A stretch of 64,000 bases of DNA, taken from positions 2,728,001 to 2,792,000 of the forward strand of contig NZ_CP061913.1 of the NCBI RefSeq assembly GCF_019904175.1. Reading direction: 5' to 3'. Below the pieces are notes generated by a model that saw only the letters and a program-made list of their open reading frames with translations, ran no database searches and had not been told where the DNA came from. The stretch is from Dactylosporangium vinaceum. Its GTDB lineage: Bacteria; Actinomycetota; Actinomycetes; Mycobacteriales; Micromonosporaceae. Both the position numbers and the translations under genes were made by a program. Shown here piece by piece: positions 1 to 7,457 of the stretch. Position 1 is the first letter of the stretch. Each line of letters opens with the position of its first letter.

Positions 1-37
1 CGCACAAGCACAAAGCGATCCGGAAGGTGTACCTCCA

Positions 38-466
38 ATGCGCAGACTCCTCATCATCAGCGCGACGACCGCGGCGGCCCTGGCGGTCGGCGGCACGGCA
101 CTGGCCGCGAGCTCGGGTTCGGGTCCGGGCCGGGCGGACGACCACCCGTCTCAGGTAGTGGTCAGCGGAAGTGCCACTGCGGAGGACAACCCGTCCCGCA
201 GTGTGGACGACAACCCGACCCCGGGCGAGAGCGTCACGTCGACCGCGCCCGCCCCGGCGATGAGCGCGACGACCATGCCGTCGCCGAGCCGCACCGTCGA
301 TGACAAGGGCGGACTCCGCACGCACGACAGCACCCACGAGGCCGGCGACGATCACGGCCGTGGCGGCCACGGCGCCGACGACGGCCCCGGCGACGACCAC
401 GGCAACCACCACGGGGGCGGCGACGACCGCGACGGCGACGATCATGGGGGTTCCGGCCGCCGCTGA
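38..466 (+). CDS. Small secreted Asp/His/Gly-rich protein
   Basis: The 142-residue product opens with a signal peptide (MRRLL, hydrophobic core, cleavage near the Ala-rich stretch at residues 20-25). The mature part is disordered: Ser/Thr/Pro-rich to about residue 90, then dominated by Asp, His and Gly (repeated DDHG-type motifs). No catalytic domain is recognisable. The His/Asp clusters could bind divalent metals outside the cell, which is inference from composition only. A GGAAGG ribosome-binding-like stretch lies upstream of the ATG. It ends just before the methyltransferase gene and reads in the same direction. Confidence 0.7.
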   Translation: MRRLLIISATTAAALAVGGTALAASSGSGPGRADDHPSQVVVSGSATAEDNPSRSVDDNPTPGESVTSTAPAPAMSATTMPSPSRTVDDKGGLRTHDSTHEAGDDHGRGGHGADDGPGDDHGNHHGGGDDRDGDDHGGSGRR

Positions 467-485
467 TAGCTGCGATCATGTCGCC

Positions 486-1202
486 GTGCCCCTGCTCGAC
501 GACGACGCCCTCGCCGGATCGGCAGTGGTGGCGAACTCCGCGATGAACCGCGAACGCGGCCTCGACGGTGTCAACAGCTACGAGCGCGAGCTCGGCTTCA
601 GCCCCGTCGAGGTCATCGCGGCCCTGCTGCGCGTGACCGGCGCCCCGGACACGGTGGCCTGGCTCGACCTGTGCTGCGGCTCCGGCCGGGCGCTTGTCGA
701 GGCCGCGGGCCGTCTGGCCGAGCAGGGTGTGGCCGACCGCGTGCTGTGCGAAGGCGTCGACCTGGTCGACGCCTTCGTCCCGGCCCCCGATGTCCCATGG
801 CTGCGCCTGACCGCGGTGCCGGTGCTCGACTGGACCCCCAGCCGCCGGTACGACCTCATCACCAGCGTCCACGGCCTCCACTACGTCGGCGACAAGCTTG
901 GCCTGCTGGCCCGGGCGGCCGGCTGGCTGACGGACGGTGGGAGGCTGGTGGCCGACCTCGACCTGGCCGCCGTCCGCCTGGCCGACGGCTCTCCGGCGGG
1001 CCGTCGCCTGGCCACCGACCTGCGTGAGGCCGGCTTCAGCTACGACGGTCGCCGCCGCCGCATCGGCCGTGACGACCGCGGCGACGTCGACCTGCCCTAC
1101 GAGTACCTGGGCGCCGACGACCGCGCCGGCCCGAACTACACGGGCCAGGACGCCGTCCACTCCTACTACCGCCCACGCGCCCGCAAGCCCCGACCGGCTT
1201 AG
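486..1202 (+). CDS. Class I SAM-dependent methyltransferase
   Basis: This 238-residue protein has the Rossmann methyltransferase motif I (LDLCCGSGRALVEAA), an acidic motif II region and a later GGRLVADLDL strand typical of class I methyltransferases. The N-terminus VPLLDDDALAGSAVVANSAM-NRERGLDG fits a known actinobacterial family whose proteins begin a few residues before LLDxD, so the GTG at 486 is preferred over ATG 444 (inside the upstream gene) or ATG 543. The substrate is unknown. A strong hairpin follows 12 bp after the stop, so it probably ends a transcript. Confidence 0.8.
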   Translation: MPLLDDDALAGSAVVANSAMNRERGLDGVNSYERELGFSPVEVIAALLRVTGAPDTVAWLDLCCGSGRALVEAAGRLAEQGVADRVLCEGVDLVDAFVPAPDVPWLRLTAVPVLDWTPSRRYDLITSVHGLHYVGDKLGLLARAAGWLTDGGRLVADLDLAAVRLADGSPAGRRLATDLREAGFSYDGRRRRIGRDDRGDVDLPYEYLGADDRAGPNYTGQDAVHSYYRPRARKPRPA

Positions 1203-1213
1203 GTCGGTACCCA

Positions 1214-1234
1214 CCGGTCGGGCCGCCCGACCGG
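1214..1234. terminator. Hairpin terminator after the methyltransferase gene
   Basis: Perfect 10-bp inverted repeat CCGGTCGGGC / GCCCGACCGG around one central base, 12 bp downstream of the stop codon. No T-run follows, which is usual for actinobacterial hairpin terminators. Confidence 0.6.
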
Positions 1235-1635
1235 CGCAGAGGCACCCGATCGGCCGAGGCACCCAGCCCACGCCTCACCCGCGCTTGCCCTACGCGTCCG
1301 GGCGTGGCGTGGCGTGCGCGTGCGCCCGGGCGCGTCCTGCCGTCGGTGTGGGACGCCGATACTGACCGGGCCGCCCGCGTGGTGTACGCGTCCGCGCGTC
1401 CGGCGCTCGTGCGCTCGGTAGCGAACCGGCGTGACTCAAGCGCCAGTCGCGATCGCGCCTGCGGATCGAGCCGGTGGATCGGGCCGTTGGATGTCGCGGC
1501 GCTCGGGCGCGTGTGACAGAGGCGGCGCTCGGCGCGTGCGGCAGGGGTGGTACTCGAGCGCGTGCGGCAGGGGTGGTGCTCGAGCAGGCGCCGGTTGTCG
1601 GAGGGCGGCGGTTGGATGCGCCGGTCGGTGTGGGG
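1235..1635. other. Gene-free stretch before the TetR gene
   Basis: About 400 bp between the 3' ends of convergent genes with no credible coding region. It is G-rich on the + strand and holds the 26-bp tandem repeat noted separately. The ORFs here have no recognisable domain and overlap one another. Confidence 0.6.
1532..1583. repeat. 26-bp tandem repeat, two copies
   Basis: Two adjacent copies of GCGCGTGCGGCAGGGGTGGT followed by RCTCGA differ at one base (A/G). A partial, diverged copy precedes them. It lies in non-coding DNA and no function is evident. Confidence 0.7.
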
Positions 1636-2184
1636 TCAGCGGGCGAGGAAGGGTAGCCCGGCGTACCCCAGCTGCTCGGCGAAAGCGGCCCCGTCGACCT
1701 TGCCGGACAGCTCCAGGCTCACCATCCCGTGCGCGAGGGCCCACAGGTGCAGCGCCACCGGCTCGGGATCGGTGCCTGTGAAGACGCCCTCGGACTGGCA
1801 GCGTGCCACCGCCGTCACCAGCGGCCGGTACGTCGCATCGGCCGCCTCCGTGTGCCCGAACCCGCCGGTGAACATGAGGCCGTACAGGTGCGGGCTGGCC
1901 AGCGCCGCCTCCCGGTAGGCGAAGCCGAGCGCGACCAGGTCGGCCAGCGCGTCGTCCGTGCGCGGCACCGCGGCCAGTGCCAGCCCCAGGCGCCGGAACC
2001 CCTCACGATGCATGGCGTCCAGCAGCCCCTGTTTGTCGCCGAAAAGGGTGTACACCGGCATCGTCGACACGCCCGCAGCCGCCGCCACTTTGCGCAGCGA
2101 AAGACCGCCCGGGCCGTCCTCGACGAGGATTCGCGCCGCGGCGTCGACCAGGCGGACGGTGAGCTCAAGGTTGACGGGCGCCAC
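1636..2184 (-). CDS. TetR/AcrR family transcriptional regulator
   Basis: The 182-residue protein has an N-terminal TetR helix-turn-helix (about residues 10-55; LSLRKVAAAAGVSTMPVYTLFGDKQGLL) and a C-terminal ligand-binding half with the WALAHGMVSLELSG pattern of the WHG/TetR_C_33 type. It is divergent from a small membrane-protein gene, and two palindromes lie between and over their starts. It most likely represses itself and that neighbour. The inducer is not predictable. Confidence 0.9.
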   Translation of the reverse strand: MAPVNLELTVRLVDAAARILVEDGPGGLSLRKVAAAAGVSTMPVYTLFGDKQGLLDAMHREGFRRLGLALAAVPRTDDALADLVALGFAYREAALASPHLYGLMFTGGFGHTEAADATYRPLVTAVARCQSEGVFTGTDPEPVALHLWALAHGMVSLELSGKVDGAAFAEQLGYAGLPFLAR

Positions 2185-2195
2185 GACAGGCGACT

Positions 2196-2226
2196 ATAAC
2201 AGTGTTATGAGCGATAACGTTGTTAT
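2196..2226. promoter_or_regulatory. Paired TetR operators overlapping a start codon
   Basis: Two similar palindromes lie 18 bp apart centre to centre: ATAACAGTGTTAT (2196-2208) and ATAACGTTGTTAT (2214-2226). The first covers the ATG at 2207 and the second lies in codons 3-7. They sit 12 bp from the divergent TetR start. The arrangement fits cooperative binding of two TetR dimers that block transcription of both genes. Confidence 0.7.
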
Positions 2227-2701
2227 TCCCCTGCACGCCGCCGCCGCGACTGTCGCTCTGCTGCTGGGCGCCTTCAACCTCCTGCGCCGCACCCGTGGGG
2301 ACCGGCTGCACCGTGTGGCCGGCCGCGTGTGGGTCGCCGCCATGTACTTCACGATCGTCAGCTCGTTCTTCATCAAGGCCCTGAACCCGGGCCACTTCAG
2401 CTGGATTCACGGCCTGTCGGCGTTCACGTTCGTGACACTGAGCCTCGGCCTCTGGGCCGCGGTGACGGGCCGCATCGAGCGCCATCGCCGATTCATGACG
2501 GGCTCGTACCTCGGCCTGCTCGGCGCGTTCGTCGGAGCGGTGGTGGTTCCGCAGCGCGACATTCCACAGTGGATAGTTCACCGTCCGCTGGAGCTGGCGC
2601 TGGGCCTCCTCGGCTGCGTGCTGGTCGCCGCCCTGGTGGTCCTGTCCGGCCGCCGCGCTGCGCCCGCGCAGCAAATCGGTCAAGACGCGCATATGCGATA
2701 A
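2207..2701 (+). CDS. DUF2306-like four-helix membrane protein
   Basis: A 164-residue integral membrane protein with about four TM helices and a conserved-looking core (HRVAGRVWVAAMYFTIVSSFFIK, then SWIHGLSAFTF). It resembles the DUF2306 family of predicted membrane proteins, whose function is unknown. The ATG at 2207 is inside a TetR palindrome, so the message is probably leaderless or nearly so. The last codons (CAT ATG CGA TAA) run into the hairpin element at 2696-2740, which supplies the Arg-stop end. Confidence 0.75.
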   Translation: MSDNVVIPLHAAAATVALLLGAFNLLRRTRGDRLHRVAGRVWVAAMYFTIVSSFFIKALNPGHFSWIHGLSAFTFVTLSLGLWAAVTGRIERHRRFMTGSYLGLLGAFVGAVVVPQRDIPQWIVHRPLELALGLLGCVLVAALVVLSGRRAAPAQQIGQDAHMR

Positions 2702-2740
2702 ATCCGATATGTCGTGGCGCGCCAGCGCCCGACATATCGG
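2696..2740. terminator. Hairpin element with CGATAA, shared terminator
   Basis: Outer stem CCGATATGTCG (2704-2714) pairs perfectly with CGACATATCGG (2730-2740). A single bulged T, then inner stem GGCGC/GCGCC and a GCCA loop. It lies between convergent genes and probably terminates both. The same build (CGATAA, long stem, one-base bulge, 5-bp GC stem, tiny loop) recurs near 43526-43587, with a related form at 61959-62034. Confidence 0.65.
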
Positions 2741-2741
2741 C

Positions 2742-2777
2742 GGACAGGCTCGTGCGTGTGGACAGGCTCGTGCGTGT
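2742..2777. repeat. 18-bp direct repeat, two copies
   Basis: Two exact adjacent copies of GGACAGGCTCGTGCGTGT directly after the hairpin and just before the 3' end of the aldo-keto reductase gene. Non-coding; no function proposed. Confidence 0.7.
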
Positions 2778-2785
2778 GGACGCCG

Positions 2786-3655
2786 CTACGACCAGGCCAA
2801 AGCGGAACGGGTGCGCCAGTAGTCGTCCGGGGACTCCGGGCTCGCGGCCGGAGCCGGAGCCGTCGCCGTCGCCGTCGCCTCGAGCGCTCGCAGGTTGCTC
2901 GTGAGCTGCGCGACCGTGGCCGCCCCCGACAGGACGATGTCCGCAAATGGCTGGGCGAGCGCGGCGGCCAGTGCGGCGGAGTCGTTGCCGGCCAGGCGGC
3001 CGTTGGCCAGGCCCTCCTTGACGACCACGCGGCGGCCGTCCGCGTGGGCCTCGGTGAGGGCCGGGCCGGCCGAGCGCTCCAGCAGGTTCCACGTCGCCTG
3101 GACGGTGCGGAACAGTGGTTCGCCGTCGACCTCGACCCGTAGCGCCGCGCGGATGGCGTCGGCCTGGTGGGGGCCGCTTACCGACAGTCCGATCGTGACG
3201 CCTGTCGCGGCCAGGGAGGCCAGGGCCCGGTGGAGCGTGCGGTCCGTGAGGGCCGGGCTTTCGGGCGTTACGGAATGGATCTGGTACGTGTCCAAGCGCC
3301 CGCCCAGCAGCGCGCGCGTCTCGTCCAGCTGCCGGGCGAACGTTGCGGGGGAGTGGTCCTTCGCCTCGTGCACGGGGGCGTCGACGCGCCAGCCGGCGGT
3401 GTAGGTGTACCCCCACTTCGAGGCGACCACCACGTCGTCGTGGCCGGGGAGCCAGGCGGCCAGGAACTCCTCGGCGCGTCCGTAGGAGCGGGCGACGTCC
3501 ACGTAGCGCACCCCCGCGGCGTACGCGGCGTCAAGCAGTTCGTGGCTGCGGCGCCGGAGGGCGTCGACCGTGCGCTCGGCGGGCAGGTCGCGGTCGCGGC
3601 CCAGGTTGATGTAGCCCGGGCGGCCCACCGCGGCCAGGCCCAGTCCGATGCGCAT
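2786..3655 (-). CDS. Aldo/keto reductase
   Basis: A 289-residue aldo-keto-reductase-type TIM barrel: early strand with YVDVARSYGRAEEFLAAWL (Asp/Tyr of the catalytic set) and VVASKWGY (the Lys), then a His-containing IHSVTPES strand. NAD(P)H-dependent carbonyl reduction is expected; the substrate is unknown. The ATG overlaps the upstream MarR stop by one base (TGATG), so translation is coupled. A longer upstream reading frame is rejected because it runs through the MarR gene. The C-terminus carries an Ala/Thr/Pro-rich stretch. Confidence 0.85.
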   Translation of the reverse strand: MRIGLGLAAVGRPGYINLGRDRDLPAERTVDALRRRSHELLDAAYAAGVRYVDVARSYGRAEEFLAAWLPGHDDVVVASKWGYTYTAGWRVDAPVHEAKDHSPATFARQLDETRALLGGRLDTYQIHSVTPESPALTDRTLHRALASLAATGVTIGLSVSGPHQADAIRAALRVEVDGEPLFRTVQATWNLLERSAGPALTEAHADGRRVVVKEGLANGRLAGNDSAALAAALAQPFADIVLSGAATVAQLTSNLRALEATATATAPAPAASPESPDDYWRTRSALAWS

Positions 3656-4074
3656 CAGGCGGGCTGCAGGTGCTCGGCGAGGATGGCGAGGTGGGTGCCG
3701 CGCGCGGCGGTGTGCCGGGCCAGGCCCTCCTCGGTGAGGTTGACGAAGACGCCGCGGCGGTCCTCCTCGCACAGGGCGCGCGCGACGAAGCCGTGCCGCT
3801 CCAGGCGGGCGACCGCGCGCGACAGGGCGCTCTGGCTGAGGTACATGTCGGAGGCGAGGTCCTGCATGCGGCGCTTCTCACACTGCTGCGTGGAGAGGCG
3901 GTCGAGGATCTCGAACTCGCTCAGCGTCAGCCCGTGCCGCTCCGACAGGGCCCGCTCCAGGTGGGCGGCCAGCTCGTTGTAGCTGCTCAGCAGCGAGCGC
4001 CACTGCTCGATCAGGGCTCCCTCGGACCTCATGCGCGGCATCTTACTCCTCGGCCCATCAGATTGCACCTGCAT
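3655..4074 (-). CDS. MarR family transcriptional regulator
   Basis: A 139-residue winged-helix regulator with the MarR core: LTLSEFEILDRLS, recognition segment MYLSQSALSRAVARLERHGFVARALCEEDRRGVFVNLTEEG (DxRG wing). Starts at internal Met 11 or 14 are also possible. It is co-directional with the aldo-keto reductase and divergent from an MFS exporter, with repeated operator-like motifs in the gap. The usual logic for such a trio is ligand-relieved repression of an efflux pump, inferred here from arrangement. Confidence 0.88.
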   Translation of the reverse strand: MQVQSDGPRSKMPRMRSEGALIEQWRSLLSSYNELAAHLERALSERHGLTLSEFEILDRLSTQQCEKRRMQDLASDMYLSQSALSRAVARLERHGFVARALCEEDRRGVFVNLTEEGLARHTAARGTHLAILAEHLQPA

Positions 4075-4077
4075 TAA

Positions 4078-4122
4078 ATGTACGCGTATCTAGTGCGTAG
4101 ACATCTGATGCACACGCATCTA
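4078..4122. promoter_or_regulatory. Candidate MarR operators (two 15-bp direct repeats)
   Basis: The motif ATGYACRCGYATCTA occurs at 4078-4092 and 4108-4122, thirty bp apart (about three helical turns), in the gap between the divergent MarR and MFS genes. The first contains the perfect palindrome TACGCGTA, the second the inverted repeat GATGC-N4-GCATC. Position and symmetry suggest MarR dimer sites covering both promoters. Confidence 0.6.
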
Positions 4123-4140
4123 ATGTTCCTGCTCGTGACC

Positions 4141-5535
4141 ATGACCCTGACCCACGCGGAGCGCAGTCAAACCCCGGCCCGGCTCTGGGGCGTGCTGGCC
4201 GTGCTGTGCACCGTGCTCTTCCTCGACGGCCTGGACGTCTCGATGGTCGGCGTGGCGCTGCCGTCCATCGGCACCGAGCTCGGCCTGTCCACGACCTCGC
4301 TGCAGTGGATCGTCAACGGATACGTCCTCGGCTACGGCGGCCTGCTGCTGCTCGGCGGGCGCACCGCCGACCTCCTGGGCCGCCGCCGCATCTTCCTGAT
4401 CGCCCTGGCCGTGTTCGCGGCGGCCAGCCTGGTCGGCGGCCTGGTCGACGACGGCACGCTGCTCATCGCCACCCGTTTCGTGAAGGGCCTGGCCGCCGCG
4501 TTCACCGCCCCGACCGCCCTGTCGATCCTGACCACCACGTTCGCCGAGGGCCCTGCCCGCAACCGCGCGCTGTCGGTCTTCTCCGTCTTCGGGGCCAGCG
4601 GCTACTCGTCCGGCCTCATCCTGGGCGGCCTGCTCACGAGCGCGGGCTGGCGCTGGACGTTCCTGATCCCGGTACCCCTCGCGCTCGCGGCCCTGATCGC
4701 CGGCATCGTGCTCATCCCGCGCGACAGGGCCGCCGCCGAGGGCGGCCACGACCTGGCCGGAGCCGCCACGCTGGTGAGCGGCATGCTGCTGATGGTGTAC
4801 TCCCTCGTCTCCGCGCCGGACCGAGGCTGGCTGCACCCGGTGACCCTCGCACTCGCGGCGGCCGCGATCGCCCTGCTTGCCGCATTCCTGGTGATCGAGC
4901 GCCGCGTGCGCCACCCGCTCATCCGGCTGGGCATCCTGCGCACGGGCGCGATCGTGCGCGCGAACCTGAGCATGGTGGCGCTGTTCGGGTCGTACCTGAG
5001 CTTCCAGTTCATGATGACGCTGTACCTGCAGAACGTCCTGCACTGGTCGCCGCTGCGCATGGCCCTGGCCCTCCTGCCGGCCGGCCTCCTGGTCGCGTTC
5101 GGCTCGCCCTTCACCGGCCGCCTCATCACGAGGTACGGCACCGCCCCCCTCATCACCGGCGCGATGCTCTCGATGGCCCTCGGCTACGGCTGGTTCCTCC
5201 TCACCGCCGGCGCGACCCCGCACTACGTGGTCACCACCCTGCCGACGATGCTCCTGCTGGGCGGCGGCTTTGCGTTCGGCTTCAGCTCGATCATGGCCCA
5301 GGCGACCGACGGCATCGAGGACTCCGAGCAGGGCCTCGCCTCCGGCCTGGTCCAGACGTCCGGCCAGGTGGGCGCCGCGCTGGTCCTGGCGCTGGTGACC
5401 GCCCTGGTGGCCGCGGCGAGCCCGGCCTCCCGCGCCGACTTCACCCAGTTCCACCCGGGCGTCAACCTGGTCACCGGCGTCGCTGTCGCCGGCCTCCTGC
5501 TGAGCCTGACCCCGCTCCTGACCCGCCGCCGCTGA
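4141..5535 (+). CDS. MFS drug exporter, DHA2-like
   Basis: A 464-residue polytopic membrane protein with about 14 TM helices. The first helix region has LDGLDVSMVGVALPSIGTELGLS, typical of the DHA2 (EmrB/QacA) drug:H+ antiporters, followed by motif A-like GGRTADLLGRRRIF and motif C-like FGASGYSSGLILGGLL. Export of a toxic compound is likely; the substrate is unknown. Earlier in-frame starts exist (4078, 4108, 4123) but lie within the operator region; ATG 4141 gives a normal N-terminus. Confidence 0.88.
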   Translation: MTLTHAERSQTPARLWGVLAVLCTVLFLDGLDVSMVGVALPSIGTELGLSTTSLQWIVNGYVLGYGGLLLLGGRTADLLGRRRIFLIALAVFAAASLVGGLVDDGTLLIATRFVKGLAAAFTAPTALSILTTTFAEGPARNRALSVFSVFGASGYSSGLILGGLLTSAGWRWTFLIPVPLALAALIAGIVLIPRDRAAAEGGHDLAGAATLVSGMLLMVYSLVSAPDRGWLHPVTLALAAAAIALLAAFLVIERRVRHPLIRLGILRTGAIVRANLSMVALFGSYLSFQFMMTLYLQNVLHWSPLRMALALLPAGLLVAFGSPFTGRLITRYGTAPLITGAMLSMALGYGWFLLTAGATPHYVVTTLPTMLLLGGGFAFGFSSIMAQATDGIEDSEQGLASGLVQTSGQVGAALVLALVTALVAAASPASRADFTQFHPGVNLVTGVAVAGLLLSLTPLLTRRR

Positions 5536-5561
5536 GCGGACCGGACCCGCGTCCTCCTCGC

Positions 5562-5600
5562 CGTGAGAGCCCGTGCCCGTGAGGGCGGCCGGCTCTCACG
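5562..5600. terminator. Bidirectional hairpin between convergent genes
   Basis: Perfect 10-bp stem CGTGAGAGCC (5562-5571) / GGCTCTCACG (5591-5600) with a 19-base GC-rich loop. It lies between the 3' ends of the MFS and anti-sigma genes. Confidence 0.6.
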
Positions 5601-5636
5601 ACGGAGGCCGAGCCGCACCACGAGGCGCGGCCCCGG

Positions 5637-6704
5637 TCAGGGCAGGCGGGTCGGCAGGGGAAGGCCCGGGACAGTGGTCGGGAGGATCTTCGTCGGCAGG
5701 GGGAGGCCCGGGCCGGTCGTCGGCAGGATCTGGGTCGGCAGGCCCGGGATCACCTGGCCGCCGCCGTCACCGTCGCCGTTCCCGCCGCCGCCGTTGCCCC
5801 CGGTGGTCGGGTTCGCGGCCGGGGGTGTGGCGCCCGGGGCGTCGGTGGTCGGCGCGGGCTGTGCCGTCGGCGCCGGTTGGGTCGACGGCGGTGCGGGGGA
5901 GACCTCCGGCGGCGGGAGCGTGGCCGGGATCTGCTCGCGCAGGTCGGTGATGCGGTCCAGGAGACGCTGGCGGGTGCCGGCGTTGTCCACCTGGTTCGCC
6001 TCCGTCGTCGCGACGTCCAGGTGGTGGCGGGCGTCGTCGTAGTGCGCCGTGGCGATCGACTGCTCGGCCTCGGCGATGGCCTGCTCGGCGGCCCGGGCGT
6101 GGGCCTGCTCGGGGTACAGGACCTCGGTCAATGGCCACAGGGGACTGTCCGGGCCCGAATGCTGGGCGCCGATGGCCAGTCCGGCCAGCACGACGATGCC
6201 GGCGGCGACGGCCATGAACGCCCGGCGCAGCCCGGCCCCCGGTCGCGCGCCCCGCTCCCCGCCGCTGCCGCCGCGCCGGGCTCGCTTCGCCCCGCCGCCC
6301 CACCGCCGGCCACCGCGCCCGCCGTCGCCCTCGTCCGGCAGCGAACCCAGCGTCTCCGTGGTGTCGGTGTCGCCGGCCGGCGCGGCGGCGCGCAGTTCGG
6401 GAATGTCCGGCAGTGAACTGTCGATGCCGTTGGTGCTGCGCGAGCCGTCCACCGCAACGGTGGGCCCGGCGGTCAGCGTGGCCAGGTCGGCGACGGTGAA
6501 GGCGGGCAGGTCGGCGCCGAGGTCGGCCCGCCACTCGGCGAAGAGGCCGGCGAGGGGGCCGGCGACCGGATCGGTGTCCGGGTCGGGGGAGGGCGAGGCG
6601 CCGCGCGACCAGGTGTCGAGCAGGGCGTCGTCGGCGCGCACGGTGGCCAGGTCGATCGGTGGCTCGCCGTCGCGCGCCGGCATCGGTCCGCCTCGTTCCG
6701 TCAT
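5637..6704 (-). CDS. rsdA: Membrane anti-sigma factor, RsdA-like
   Basis: A 355-residue protein. The N-terminal segment PPIDLATVRADDALLDTWSRG resembles the SigD-binding helix of anti-sigma-D factor RsdA. An acidic linker and a basic stretch (residues about 145-190) follow, then one TM helix (FMAVAAGIVVLAGLAIGA), an extracellular helical region with Ala/Glu/Gln repeats, and a Pro/Thr/Gly-rich tail ending in repeated LPTxILPTT motifs. The start overlaps the sigma stop (ATGA). Predicted role: hold the sigma factor at the membrane until a signal triggers release or proteolysis. Confidence 0.82.
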   Translation of the reverse strand: MTERGGPMPARDGEPPIDLATVRADDALLDTWSRGASPSPDPDTDPVAGPLAGLFAEWRADLGADLPAFTVADLATLTAGPTVAVDGSRSTNGIDSSLPDIPELRAAAPAGDTDTTETLGSLPDEGDGGRGGRRWGGGAKRARRGGSGGERGARPGAGLRRAFMAVAAGIVVLAGLAIGAQHSGPDSPLWPLTEVLYPEQAHARAAEQAIAEAEQSIATAHYDDARHHLDVATTEANQVDNAGTRQRLLDRITDLREQIPATLPPPEVSPAPPSTQPAPTAQPAPTTDAPGATPPAANPTTGGNGGGGNGDGDGGGQVIPGLPTQILPTTGPGLPLPTKILPTTVPGLPLPTRLP

Positions 6705-7279
6705 GCCGCCACCTCGCCCAGCGTATCCCCGGCCAGGGTACGCAGCTTGGCCAGCGCCCGGGACTGGTACACCCGGACGGCGGCCGGCGACATGCCGACG
6801 ATCACGCCCACCTCTTCGGCCGAGAGGCCGGCGGCGACGCGCAGGACGACGATCTCCCGCTGCTGCTCCGGGAGCTGGGCCAGCAGCACCGAGAGGCGGC
6901 GGGCGAGGTCCGTGGAGACGGCCTGCTGCTCCGGGCCCGGCGCCGCGTCCGGGCGCTCCTCCAGGGTGTCGACCGGGGCGGGGCCGGCGTGGCGGACGGC
7001 GGCCCGCTGGGCGTCGGTGACCTTGTGGGCGGCGATGGCGTAGACGAACGCGGTGAAGGGGCGGCCCTGATCGCGGTACCGCGGCAGGGTCTTCAACAGC
7101 GCGAGACACACCTCCTGGGCGACGTCGTCGGCCGTGGTGTAGGCCCCGCCGACGCGGCCCAGCCTGGCGCGGCAGTAGCGGACCACGCCCGGGCGCAGCT
7201 GCTCCAGCAGCGCCGCCGTGGCCTCCGGCTCGGACCGCACTGCGCGGTCGACGAGCCCAGGATCGATAGTCACAGTCAT
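6701..7279 (-). CDS. sigD: ECF RNA polymerase sigma factor, SigD/ShbA-like
   Basis: A 192-residue ECF sigma factor. Region 2 includes TADDVAQEVCLALLKTLPRY; region 4 includes LPEQQREIVVLRVAAGLSAEEVGVIVG-MSPAAVRVYQSRALAKLR. The HKVTDAQRAAVRH linker and pairing with an RsdA-like anti-sigma match the SigD (mycobacteria) / ShbA (Streptomyces) group, where ShbA drives the principal sigma gene hrdB. It is the first gene of a two-gene operon and diverges from the mce locus. Confidence 0.88.
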   Translation of the reverse strand: MTVTIDPGLVDRAVRSEPEATAALLEQLRPGVVRYCRARLGRVGGAYTTADDVAQEVCLALLKTLPRYRDQGRPFTAFVYAIAAHKVTDAQRAAVRHAGPAPVDTLEERPDAAPGPEQQAVSTDLARRLSVLLAQLPEQQREIVVLRVAAGLSAEEVGVIVGMSPAAVRVYQSRALAKLRTLAGDTLGEVAA

Positions 7280-7457
7280 CGCGTTGGCCGGAACACCTTT
7301 GTGCCGAGAACGAGAACCGAGGGGGTCAACGCACCGTAACCGGAAGACGCCGAGACCACCACACGAGGCCCGCGAAGAAATTTCGCGCGACGATGTTGCG
7401 CCCCGAAGACGGGCACCGATGTCACAGGTGCAAGGCGATCAACCAGGGGAGGACCAC
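7280..7457. promoter_or_regulatory. Divergent promoter region, sigD / mce
   Basis: 178 bp must hold the promoters for both the sigma/anti-sigma operon and the mce operon. I cannot assign -35/-10 boxes with confidence. A clear GGGGAGGA Shine-Dalgarno lies just upstream of ATG 7458. Confidence 0.5.
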
